Assembly: GCF_010093535.1 (NCBI RefSeq) | Contig: NW_022985169.1 | Location: 1,230,589 to 1,294,588 of the forward strand | DNA: 64,000 nucleotides | Reading direction: 5' to 3' | Origin: Lindgomyces ingoldianus | Taxonomy: Eukaryota > Ascomycota > Dothideomycetes > Pleosporales > Lindgomycetaceae | Shown: one piece after another, positions 1-9,533 of the stretch | How positions within the stretch are numbered: the stretch's first letter is position 1 | How the letters are laid out: each line of letters begins with the position of its first letter | Translations under genes and position numbers: made by a program | The notes under the pieces: generated by a model | What the model was told of the DNA's origin: nothing | The model's input: only the letters and a program-made list of their open reading frames with translations | Database searches by the model: none

Positions 1-2006
1 AAGTTTGATGCGGACTTGGTGATGTAGAAGTTGAACATCTCCATGCGGTCCTCATCCGAAACGGCGCGTGTTGCACGCTCGTATATCCGCATAGCGTGTC
101 GTGCAAGGCCCCGATCTTCTTCCAGAGCACCGTACATGAGGTACAACACTTTAGCAAATTTTGGCGGACATCCATCCACGGCTTGCTCAAACAGATCACG
201 AAGCCGCTCCATCCCAAGCTTCCGGTCCACAGCTTTAGTGAGGTAAAGGTTCCATATCTCGAATGCGACGGGATAGCTGAATAGATCTAATCCTCGCTCG
301 TAGACTTTGAAACAATCTTCAAAGTACTTGTTCTCCTCGAGGAGATTGGCGTAGTTGACAACGGTCTGCGGCGTTGCGATGCGGAGCTCGAATATCCTCT
401 CATAAACTTTCCTCGTCTCCTCCAACGTACTGACGCTCTCAACAAGGTCAACATAGAAGCTCCATAATTTCCAGCTCTTGTGCACACGCTGCTGGGGTGC
501 TAGTGACTCGTCAAAGTAATCTACGTTTGATCGCTTCGGTCCCAGCGTCGCCTTGGCCATGATACCGACAGCTTTGTCGAAATTCTCGTTTCGCAACTCC
601 ATTTCAGCCCAATCGCACCACATTTCGGCCAGCTCGGCGACCGACTTGAACGGCACTTTGACGGCCTTCTCCATGATGACGCGAGCGTTGCGAAGATCGC
701 CGCCTTCCTCATAAAACTTGGCGTAGTTGGTCCACAGTTCGTGGAATTTCCCGACTGCCTTCTTGGGGTTAATGGCAGCGATGGCGTCTGTATATGTCTG
801 AACGACCTCCTTCTTGTTATCGCCCCACAGGGCGACACGCTTCTCCCATTCCATGACATTGTTCGGGTTTTGCCGCAGCAGCACGTCGTTGAGGAGGAAG
901 GGGCGTCGTTGGGTAAGCGACTCAAAGCGTACAATCCGAATATCAAGATCCGCGTCGGCGGCAGGGTCGACCTTGCCCTTATCGGACCGAGTGGCTGCAT
1001 CTTGAAGTTTCACACCAATCATGGTCTCTTCGGCCTCAGCGTACGCGTCGAAGACGATAGAGAAGTCTCTCATAGTCATGACGGTGGTGACGCCTTCCTC
1101 GAAGACATCTCGTGCCTTCTCATATTCGCCCTTGTGCATCCAATAGCGTGCCAGACCCACCCATAATATGCCGCGCTGGTCGGGGAATTTGTCGATGCCG
1201 CTCCTGATTATCTTCTCGACATCAATGCCGCTGTCGTCGCCGGTCTCGATGTCGGTTGCGTGATCAATCATCAGCTCCATCATCTCCGTCCAGAATTGGA
1301 AGGGGCCCTTGGCTTCCTTGCTCTTGAAGCGCGGGTTGTTGAGTATCTCCATGTACTGCTTCACGGCCTCGGTGTATTTGCGCATGTCCTTGAGCAGCTC
1401 GATGAACTCCTCGGCATTCTCCGGGTGAATTTGCATGTACCTCCGCCAGATCTTGACGGCCGTTTCACCGGAGGCCGAAGTGGCGAAAGGCCGGTAGAGC
1501 GCCCAAATGCGATTGTGCTGGGTGAGGGGAAGGGCACGCAACGCTCGATCGAACGTCCTTCTGGTAGTGGTGACGAGCGGCTGGTGCATCAGGAACGTGA
1601 GGTACATTTCCCACATGCGCGGCATTTTGTTCAGCAGCACCAGGGCGCGCTCGAACAGGGCATTGACCTTGACAAAGTGCGGTGCGAATTTGGCGGGGTT
1701 CTTCTTCGCGAGGTGATTTGTGCGCAGCTCGAGGTAGAGCTTCCAGAGCTTGTAGGACCGGGGGAGGGTGGAGCAAGCCCGCTCGAGGACGAAGGCTTGT
1801 TCCAGCAGGGTGCCATGGGCTTTCTTGTACCTAAAGTAGTCGACCCACGGCTTGATGCTGCCCGGATTGCGCAGGATATCCTGCTCGTAGACGATGTCGC
1901 TGTCGGAGATGAGGAACAGGTCGTTGGAGCGAACCATTTTGTCGGCGTTCCGCTTGCTGGGCCGCGAGAGGCTTGCCGTGACGGTGCGGATGAGCTCTCC
2001 TGGCAT
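1..2006 (-). CDS. SYF1: Pre-mRNA splicing factor SYF1 (XAB2 family), 3' part outside window
   Basis: This HAT-repeat scaffold of the NineTeen/Prp19-associated complex acts in the spliceosome; its animal homologue XAB2 also acts in transcription-coupled repair. The reading frame is open without intron from the ATG at 2006 down to base 1, giving 668 residues, so the C-terminal end lies beyond the left edge. The protein begins MPGELIRTVTASLSRPSKRN and shows a long series of HAT units with the usual aromatic and proline anchors, for example ILRNPGSIKPWVDYFRYKK near residue 45 and EEFIELLKDMRKYTEAVKQY near residue 210. The start is the first ATG in the frame. The gene diverges from VMA8 across about 620 bp. 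A 326-codon open frame on the plus strand is only its antisense shadow. The family assignment is firm; the missing end cannot be judged. Confidence 0.93.
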   Translation of the reverse strand, partial: MPGELIRTVTASLSRPSKRNADKMVRSNDLFLISDSDIVYEQDILRNPGSIKPWVDYFRYKKAHGTLLEQAFVLERACSTLPRSYKLWKLYLELRTNHLAKKNPAKFAPHFVKVNALFERALVLLNKMPRMWEMYLTFLMHQPLVTTTRRTFDRALRALPLTQHNRIWALYRPFATSASGETAVKIWRRYMQIHPENAEEFIELLKDMRKYTEAVKQYMEILNNPRFKSKEAKGPFQFWTEMMELMIDHATDIETGDDSGIDVEKIIRSGIDKFPDQRGILWVGLARYWMHKGEYEKARDVFEEGVTTVMTMRDFSIVFDAYAEAEETMIGVKLQDAATRSDKGKVDPAADADLDIRIVRFESLTQRRPFLLNDVLLRQNPNNVMEWEKRVALWGDNKKEVVQTYTDAIAAINPKKAVGKFHELWTNYAKFYEEGGDLRNARVIMEKAVKVPFKSVAELAEMWCDWAEMELRNENFDKAVGIMAKATLGPKRSNVDYFDESLAPQQRVHKSWKLWSFYVDLVESVSTLEETRKVYERIFELRIATPQTVVNYANLLEENKYFEDCFKVYERGLDLFSYPVAFEIWNLYLTKAVDRKLGMERLRDLFEQAVDGCPPKFAKVLYLMYGALEEDRGLARHAMRIYERATRAVSDEDRMEMFNFYITKSASN

Positions 2007-2625
2007 GGTGGCCGCGATGCAGGTGGAGAGACGCCCGCGACGGGCAGCGACGCGATGGGGGGGGGGGGAAGGCAGTGGAGAGATGGAGGACGTGGGTTGT
2101 CGCAGAGTGAAAGTTTGAAGCCGCGCGAGAGGAGCGGTGACAGCCGGCGCGCGCCAGAGCTCACAACGGGCACGGCAAATCGGGGAGATGCCAGATGCTG
2201 GATGGATCGCTACCGCATGCTAGCACACAACACACCCTAGACAGGTTATTCTGTCCAACGTCTTGCTAGATTCAGGGAGAACGTCAATAGGATGCAAATT
2301 GCCGTTCTGAACTGGCCTCCGATCATGTTCCACGTTATGTGATAAGGTGCAGCATTGGCACACTCGACCCACGCTCTGTCCTCGCTCTGCACCTCCACGG
2401 CGTCTGGGAATCTCCGTCAACCGCCCGGCGAGCAAGAAAGCTTGGGCCGCCCATGCCATCAAGCTCCAACGCCGCCATCCACGCCCCGTCCACGCCCATT
2501 CACACCCACAGCTATCAATAGCAGCACACCCCGTCCCAGCAACCGCGTCCCAGCCTCCGTCCGAACCCTTGCACTGCAGCCGACTATCCCACCACCACCA
2601 GCCCAGCGCCGTCTACGGTCTCCAA
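2007..2625. promoter_or_regulatory. Divergent intergenic region SYF1 / VMA8
   Basis: This holds the two 5' leaders. A run of nine or more G lies at about 2056-2064, just upstream of SYF1, and the VMA8-proximal half is C/CA-rich, as is common in fungal leaders. I see no convincing TATA box and no further gene. Confidence 0.5.
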
Positions 2626-3633
2626 ATGTCTGGCAGCGGGGTAGGTTCCCCAAGCTGTCTCAGCTTGCTGCTGCTATGCGCTGATGCTAACACCACCAAC
2701 ACCAGGCCCGCGAGGCCGTCTTCCCCACACGCCAGTCACTGGGGCTGATGAAGAGCAAGCTCAAGGGCGCCCAGACTGGCCACGACTTGCTGAAGAGGAA
2801 GAGCGAAGCCTTGACTAAGTATGCCCCGACTCCTGCCATTCTCGTCGGCATTGCTTCTGCTGACCTCCCTCCCCAGGCGCTTTCGAGGTGCGATATCAGC
2901 TATCTACATCCAATCTCACCCCCCTCCCATATAGCTGAAACACTTTCCAGAGATCACACGCCGCATCGATGAGGCGAAGCGCAAGATGGGCCGGGTGATG
3001 CAGATTGCTGCATTCTCCCTGGCTGAGGTCACATATGCCGTGGGCGGCGACATCGGCTACCAGATCCAGGAGTCAGCAAAGCAGGCACGCTTCCGCGTCC
3101 GCACAAAGCAGGAGAACGTCTCCGGTGTCTTCCTACCCCAGTTCGAGAGTTATACTACAGAAGGCAACAACGACTTCGGCTTGACAGGCTTGGGCAAAGG
3201 TGGTCAACAGGTGCAGAGGTGTAGAGAGACTTATGCAAGAGCGGTGGAGACATTGGTGGAACTGGCTAGTCTGCAGACTGCCTTTGTTATTCTGGATGAA
3301 GTGATTAAAGTCGTTAACCGAAGAGTCAACGCCATGTGGGTGTCCAAACCATATCCTTGTACCACCCCAGCTCATATCTCCAGTGAACATGTTATTATTC
3401 CCCGTACCGAGAACACCATCAAGTACATCAACTCCGAGCTGGATGAGTTGGACCGAGAAGAGTTCTACAGGTTGAAGAAAGTGTCGGGAAAGAAACAGAG
3501 AGATGCTGCCGCTGAGGAACAGGGTAGAGAGGCGGCCAAGGCAGCTGCTGCAGATAAGGAGAATAGAGAAGGGGACGCTGCCGATTCCCAAGACCTTCTA
3601 GGCGATAAGGATAATGAGGATGTCATCTTCTAG
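2626..3633 (+). CDS. VMA8: V-type proton ATPase subunit D (Vma8)
   Basis: Subunit D is part of the central rotor stalk of the V1 sector and couples ATP hydrolysis to proton pumping at the vacuole. Five exons join to 257 residues, the usual family length: 2626-2640, 2706-2818, 2877-2887, 2951-3335 and 3384-3633. The protein runs MSGSG then AREAVFPTRQSLGLMKSKLK, KRFREITRRIDEAKRKMG, and later VNAIEHVIIPRTENTIKY, all diagnostic for the family. The third exon is only 11 nt and encodes part of KRFRE. The fourth intron (48 nt) is a multiple of three and has no stop, so an unspliced reading would insert 16 residues after NRRVNAM. The C-terminal tail is acidic and Ala/Lys-rich. The gene converges on the RRM gene at 3958. 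Confidence 0.95.
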
Positions 3634-3957
3634 CATTCGACATACATTTGCATCGTCCGGTTAACAATGCTGCACGGGAGTATCCTGGAATTGAGCAGAT
3701 CTATAAATTTGTCGCCCTAGGTCAGCGAAAGCATAAGCGGGGATCATTTTAAACGTTGCTAGTCAAACGCCGAATCATATCCGTGGCCATTGACTGAATC
3801 GTATCTCCTGGGAGGTGCTCGCTGATCAGAAGGGATGGGCTCCGTATCACTACACAATAATGGATTATAAGTAACCATGTCCATACACCTCGATTTGCTA
3901 AGATAATGAAAATGAAAGGGGTATATTCGTTGGCTAAGTTGCAGGCCTTGCTCTTTC
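3634..3957. other. Convergent intergenic region, 3' ends of VMA8 and RRM gene
   Basis: This is AT-rich 3' flank for both convergent genes. I see no additional gene or RNA here. Confidence 0.5.
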
Positions 3958-4869
3958 TTACTTTCGTTGGTAGGTAACTTTCATCTGCTTTTGCTCCGCT
4001 CCAATAGTCATTCCAGCCGTTGCCTCCTTTGCTGTGATCGCATTTTGCTCCGTATCGTATTCGGCAAATGCTATAGCCCTCATTGGCACTGATCGAACTT
4101 CCTTGAAGCCTGGGAAGCGCTCGAATATTATCGTCAGCTCGTCTGCATCGACATCGCTTGGAATATTCTGCAGGAAAAGAATCTTGTTCGGTGGCAGGTA
4201 CTCGTCGGGTATGACAGCGGCAGCTGACTTGGCTGGGCGAGGTTTGGATGGCTCCGTGGCGCCCGGCGCATGAGAGGCATTCTTTTGAGCTTCCGCGGCT
4301 AGCTTGGCTTGCTTTCGCTCTGTGAAAACATTACGTCAACGGGGACTATACCACTGCAGAACTGCCGCAGGGCAAGGAACATACCCTTCTCTGACTTGCG
4401 CTTGCGTACATGCGTCTCAAGCTGGTCGTCATTTCCTTTTTGCTTGACCGTAGCATCGCTGACAGTCTTTGCGGGTGCTAGATGCATCGGTTTGTCGAAA
4501 AGTGGAAAGCCTTGCATAGTCATGGCCTTTGAGACAGAGGCTGGATCAGTGAATACTATGAAAGCCTGTCCCTTGCGGTAGAGGCTCTTCTTCATAACAA
4601 TGTCGACAATTTCGCCAAAGTCCTGAAAGATGGTCCGCATAGCTTCGACCATGAAGTCAACCTCGGCGCGCTCATAGAGATTGTTTACCTAGATCCGTAA
4701 GCATACCGCTGTGCAATGGAGCTTGGACGGATCAGGGAGATCTCGTAGAGACAGACATACGTAGAGCCTGCGACAGTTAGCGAATGTGTGAAGAGGAAAG
4801 GGAGAGAACGGTTTACGTTGAAATGGGTAGACCATTGGCAGAATAGACCACACCCTCCATCTTCTCCAT
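3958..4869 (-). CDS. U1A / U2B-double-prime type snRNP protein with two RRMs
   Basis: This is a spliceosomal snRNP protein that binds U1 or U2 snRNA stem loops. Four exons on the minus strand give 241 residues: 4869-4817, 4767-4761, 4688-4385 and 4319-3958. The first RRM has RNP2 as LYVNNL and RNP1 as KGQAFIVF, followed by QGFPLFDKPMHLAPAKTVSD, the family hallmark. A Lys/Ala-rich linker leads to a second RRM starting PPNKILFLQNIP and ending KVTYQRK. Fungi have a single gene for the U1A/U2B pair in many lineages, so I cannot say which snRNP it serves. The second exon is only 7 nt (GCTCTAC) and supplies the LY of RNP2. The start is the ATG at 4869 (MEKMEGVVYS); homologues also begin MEKMEG-like. 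Confidence 0.9.
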
Positions 4870-5683
4870 GATGGGCGACCCTGTTGTTGTTAACGCCTGT
4901 GAAGAGGGTTATGTCGCGATTACGAGTCTCGTGGAGAGGTGAGCTTCGAAGGTGAGGCTCCGAGGCCCTTTGCGCTAGAGCCAGATTGGTAATCTAAGCG
5001 AGATCTTAGACTGCCCAATTCACGTGGGGCGCAAGCCAACTCCCCAATAGTCACGAAGCAGCGTTTCTCTTCAGCTGAAACGGAGAGTTGTTGAGAATAG
5101 GCCATGCTCTATGTCAGCTAAGGATATTCTAATCGGTTTTGTTAAGAGGATACATGCCCAGACGAGGAACCTGTTCGGTGTCGCAGATGTTCGACGTCGC
5201 ACAAAGGACAAGAGCAAAGTCACACCCACTTCTATCGTATCAAAATTCTATCGTATCAAAAGAACACAGCGAAATGAAGAATATGCTCTTCTTGCACTAC
5301 CAAAGTTTCTGGTCCCGAACAGAGGCAAGAGGTTGAGCCACACCCCACCAGGAAGCGGCAAGTGCAGCCGAACCCACTTCTCATCCCGCACAAAGCCCGC
5401 CAAAAGCGCCTTCCAACGTATGTCGACGAGCCATTGACCATCCAGACCGTTTCATTAGGTGAGCACCTTCCGCCACTGCCTTTGATATCCTCGTATTTCT
5501 CGTCTTGCGTGACCAAGTCCTCCCGGGTTTGTTCGGCCCGCACTTCTCTTGACTCTTAAATCCCATCGGCTCCGACTTCGATTCTACGTCAATCTGTGCA
5601 ATCAGGTCTCGGCATGGGGAAGTTTGATCCTCCCTCAACGCCTTCTTGTGTGAATGATCTACTTTAGACTCATTGCTGGTAAA
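4870..5683. other. Divergent intergenic region before the MFS gene, with a perfect 16-bp tandem repeat
   Basis: Short open frames in this stretch (for example 4920-5105 minus and 5381-5698 minus) have no recognisable similarity and read like chance. A 16-bp unit, TTCTATCGTATCAAAA, is present twice head to tail at 5230-5261. Confidence 0.55.
5230..5261 (+). repeat. Perfect 16-bp tandem duplication
   Basis: TTCTATCGTATCAAAA occurs twice without a mismatch, about 420 bp upstream of the MFS transporter start. It is probably a recent slip; a regulatory role is possible but unsupported. Confidence 0.8.
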
Positions 5684-7254
5684 ATGTCTTCGCCTCAATC
5701 TCGAGAATCCTCACCGTCATGGACCATGTTGAAGGACCTGGCTCATGATGAGACAACCCCTCCAATTGGACTGAAATGGCGGTCTAACACCTTCTTTATC
5801 ATATGCGTTGTTGGCCTGGGGACTTTTACCGACATGTTTCTGTAGGTTGGATACTACAAAGCACCAGACCTTGTCTCATGCTATGGTAAGCTAACACCTT
5901 CTACAGATATGGGCTTATCGTCCCCGTCCTGCCTTTTATGCTTCAAGATCGAGTTCATGTCCCTGATTCAGAGATCCAGACGACACTGTCGTCCCTTCTG
6001 GCCATTTATGCTGCAGCATCATGTCTCGCATCGCCGGTAGCTGGTATTCTTGCAGATAGACTATCATCGTCCCGCCAGCTGCCGTTCTTGCTTGGCCTTA
6101 TCCTTTTATTACTCTCAACTATCCTTCTGGCTGTAGGACGGACTGTCCCGGTCTTGGCCATTGCAAGATTCCTTCAGGGGGCGTCTGGGGGTACGGTCTG
6201 GACAATAGGGTTGGCACTTCTCATCGAAACTGTTGGGCAGGAAAACCTTGGAAAGACAATTGGGTCAATTTTTAGTTTCATCTCCGTCGCTGGTCTATTC
6301 GCGCCCGTAGTTGGCGGGATACTATATGCCAAAACTGGTTATGTTGGGGTTTTTGGTCTTGGGGTTGCCTTTGTGATCATCGATTTCATCGGCCGCCTCC
6401 TCATGATCGAGAAAAAGGTTGCCGATAAATACATCGACTCATCCCCAGATACATCGACTCGGGAGAATGCATCCTCAACCTCCAACACTACTGACGAATC
6501 TACGCCTCTTCTGCCCCGAGCCTCGTCATCAACATCAACCAAATATCATCTTCCCCAGCCTAAGTCTCGCCTAACCCGTCTCCTCCCAATCCTCCTCGTT
6601 CTAAAGGACCCCGGCCTCCTGACAGCCCTCTTCATCGGCTTCATCCAAGCATTCCTTCTCGGTGCGTACGATGCTACAGTTCCCTTAGTCGCCTCGACTC
6701 GCTATGGCTTCGACAGCCTCAAAGCTGGCCTGCTATTCCTCCCTCTCGGCGGCGCTGATTTCTTCCTCGGGCCTGTGTTTGGATGGTGCGTCGATCGGTG
6801 GGGCACCAAACCAATTTCTGTCTTCGGCTTTGCGTATTTCGTACCCGTGCTGGTGCTCTTAAGAGTTCCAGTTGAGAAGGATCTAACCGGGGACGTGGAG
6901 CTAGGCCACCAGATTGCGCTGTATGCTTGTCTTCTCGCACTGAATGGGATTGGTTTGGCGATTATAAACTCGGCATCCATTGTTGAGTCCGGCGCGGTAT
7001 TGGAGAAGTATTGGAAGGCAAACCCAGCGCTGTTTGAGGGCCAAGCACCGTATGCTCAACTTTATGGAATTAATAGTATGATCTGGAGTTTAGGCCTGAC
7101 TGTGGGACCTTTGGTCAGCGGAGCGCTGAGGGAGATGATTGGGTACGGAAACATGAATGCTGTGTTAGCAAGCATATGTGGACTTACTACTGTTTTGGCG
7201 ATAATGTTTGTAGGACGCAAAGACGACGGCGAAGCCAGTGAGAATGAGATATGA
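5684..7254 (+). CDS. MFS transporter (DHA1-like)
   Basis: This is a 12-helix major facilitator, most likely a proton antiporter of the drug/amine (VMAT-like DHA1) type in the plasma or vacuolar membrane. Two exons, 5684-5841 and 5907-7254, encode 501 residues. The first helix is followed by FTDMFLYGLIVPVLPFML; the loop GILADRLSSSRQ corresponds to the MFS A-motif, and ARFLQGASGGTVWTIGLALL is the typical helix 4-5 segment. A Ser/Thr/Asp-rich central loop (about residues 210-250) separates the two six-helix halves. ATG 5684 (MSSPQSRESS) is preferred over an upstream in-frame start at 5654 because it gives a normal short cytosolic N-terminus. The substrate is unknown. Nothing nearby marks a secondary-metabolite cluster. 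Confidence 0.88.
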
Positions 7255-7409
7255 GGATAGTTGTAGTGGAAGGCAAGACAGAGCTGGCCCAATACGTGTG
7301 TGTTGGAGGAGAAAAATGCTGGATCTTGATCCTTCGTTGTCTTAATTCAAAACTATGTATGGCTGAGAATACGGAAAAGATCAGCCATTCCCGATCCAAC
7401 AACCCTCAC

Positions 7410-8200
7410 TCAGAACTTCCCATTCGCTAAGTTCATGATCATCTCCCTCCCAGTGACCCATGTCGTCCTCCACAATGTCGGAAAATCTAGCGTAGATGTA
7501 AATGCTACCCCTAAGTCAGCGCTTGCATTCTCTCACCCTGCCCCGGCAATCTAACATCTCTGCACCAGGGTCGATTTTGAATGATTCACTTACTATCAGC
7601 ATATCCGAAGAACAACATTGGTGGAATCCATCCCCTGGCGTACTCAAGTGCAAAGCAAGCAGAGTCCATCTTGTACTGCTTTACATCGCCTCTTCTCAGA
7701 TGATGCACAGATCCCTGCGGGTAAACTTCCGGTTCAAAGGTTCCTGGAGTATGTGCCAACTCTGTACCTTTCAGAATATAAAAGTAGTCATCAGCAGTAT
7801 GTCGGCCAGTGTGACCTTCCGTGCCAATCGACGTGCCTAATCCCATCGTCAGAGTCTATTTCCATAGTAGCCAGTAGGAAGTGGGAGGTATACCGAAGAT
7901 AATCAGATATTCAGTGATACTCGCATGGATAATATACATGGCACCCATAGCTCCACCCGCGTTATTAAAGATCCATTCTTCGTCCAGGTTGACGTGGATG
8001 GGGAGCTTGGCGTTGAGGTCCTCAACTATGTATTTCACAACGGACGATGTGTCGTTTCCATGAGCTTCGATGGCTTCCAGCGCAAGGCTATGCAGTTGGT
8101 CGGTTTGGAAAATGTAGAACTTCTCGAGATGTGAGTCTAGGAAGTAGAAGAGGGTAGAAAATATGCCGATGATTATGCCAAGGGAGGTTAGGAAACGCAT
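7410..8200 (-). CDS. ERG2: C-8 sterol isomerase ERG2
   Basis: This enzyme moves the delta-8 double bond to delta-7 in ergosterol synthesis in the endoplasmic reticulum and is the fungal relative of the sigma-1 receptor. Three exons (8200-7894, 7836-7594, 7504-7410) give 214 residues, normal for the family. An N-terminal membrane helix (residues 2-20) precedes the conserved core: [59 protein letters not shown] and [20 protein letters not shown]. It ends [18 protein letters not shown]...GKF. An upstream in-frame ATG at 8335 would add 45 residues before the helix and is unlikely. The gene shares a 276-bp divergent promoter with the degenerate DEAD-box gene at 8477. Confidence 0.95.
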
Positions 8201-8476
8201 ATTTGCAGGCAATTGAATGGAAGGAGGGAAAATAAGAAAATGTAAAAGAAGTACTGGATTATAAATTAAGGAAGAAAAGAAGGTGTATAAGTGAGATGTT
8301 GGAGTAGAGTTTTCGGAAAGGGGAGTGCATGGCACACGTGATTTATCGATATCGTACCGGAAGTCGCGACAGCCGAAGTTGAAAAGTCAGTTCATAGAAT
8401 TGAACTTCAACGACTGTAGCCATTAACATCAGCAGCACGCGTTCCGCGGCAACCGATTGGGTGCCGCACTGCCACG
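8201..8476. promoter_or_regulatory. Shared divergent promoter ERG2 / DEAD-box-like gene
   Basis: These 276 bp separate the two start codons. The ERG2-proximal part is purine-rich on the plus strand (pyrimidine-rich in the ERG2 leader). A CACGTG E-box-like hexamer (read cacacgtgat) lies near 8332. No sterol-response element can be assigned with confidence. Confidence 0.45.
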
Positions 8477-9533
8477 ATGAACGAAGAAGCGTTGAAAATG
8501 CACGAAGCCAAACGCGTAGTCGTAGTTGAAAAGGGGTTTAAGGCATTTGCAGATATGGGATTGAAGTCGGAAATTCTTGAGGGCATCGAATCATTCGGGT
8601 ACCTAACTTCCAATCAGCCATACAGCTTACGATGCCAATCACATACATAGTCTGTCCGAACCCGCAGAGATCCAGCAATTGGCCATTCCTCATCTCCTGG
8701 AACGTAAGTATGCCAGAGTGCGCCTGAAACTCCTCTCAAGCCAATCCCATCAGGCAAATCCCTCCATATCCGTCACGTCTCGAAAAGCGGAAAATCTTTG
8801 GCAATCATCATTGCTCTTCTCCAACTCGTCGACCCCACCGGTCCCGACTTTCAAATCACAGTGCTGCTCAGAACGCGAGAGCAGGTTAGGCAATTTGCAG
8901 ACACAATGAAGAAGATCGCATCTTCCATGTCAGGCATTCATATATTAGATCTGCACCCCGGCAAAATGCGCGAATTTTTTAAGACCACGGGTCACCAAAT
9001 TTTGGTCTGTTCTGTTGGCAGATTTCAATATATATTAGAAATGGAGGGCTTGTTCGATAGTTGGGAATTGCATGCTATGGGTGTGAATCTCTCGAAGCTC
9101 CGATGCCTGGTATTTGACGACATCGAGTATCTAGGAATGGTAGGGTAATCCTCCGTATACTTGACCACCGTCTTACTAACTTTGACAGGAATATAAAGGG
9201 CTTGAAGAACTCATGGGAACGATTTCGGAGAAACTTCCGACAGACCTTCAAATTGTGACTGCCTGTGCTTTTGCCCTCCCAGAACTTGAAGAGGCTACGA
9301 CGAAGCTGAAAAAGCCGCCCATTTTGATTGTGTCTGGGAAATTCAACAGAACAGACATATCTCCAAACACAGACCCGCCAAACTCTCCTCCCGCCTTGCA
9401 GATGGGCCACCAACTTCCGGTCTACGTCCTGGCGGAGGAGTTCAAACGAGACCACCTGATGCAAAGTGACGGCTACCGTTTCGGAGCCGCATTGGACAGA
9501 AAACCTCCACATGAAGATGTAGCGGAATTGTGA
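8477..9533 (+). CDS. Degenerate, half-length DEAD-box (eIF4A-like) protein
   Basis: Four exons (8477-8598, 8651-8703, 8754-9139, 9189-9533) join to 301 residues covering only the first RecA domain of a DEAD-box helicase. The Q-motif region is recognisable (FADMGLKSEILEGI, then EIQQLAIPHLLE). Motif I is SKSGKS, keeping the P-loop lysine; motif Ia reads RTREQ in place of PTRELA; Ib reads SVGRF in place of TPGRL. Motif II, normally DEAD, is DDIE in VFDDIEYLG, and motif III (SAT) is TAC. The second RecA domain is absent from the frame. Open codons just downstream (to about 9826) contain GYGLAVIHG, which may be a leftover of it. Without a proper Walker B motif, helicase activity is doubtful. It could be a young pseudogene or a repurposed pseudo-enzyme; the three clean introns and long frame favour recent or continued expression. 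Confidence 0.65.

Noticed and set aside
1260..2240. 326-codon plus-strand frame
   Set aside because: It lies antisense to SYF1, which has clear family similarity; no features of its own.
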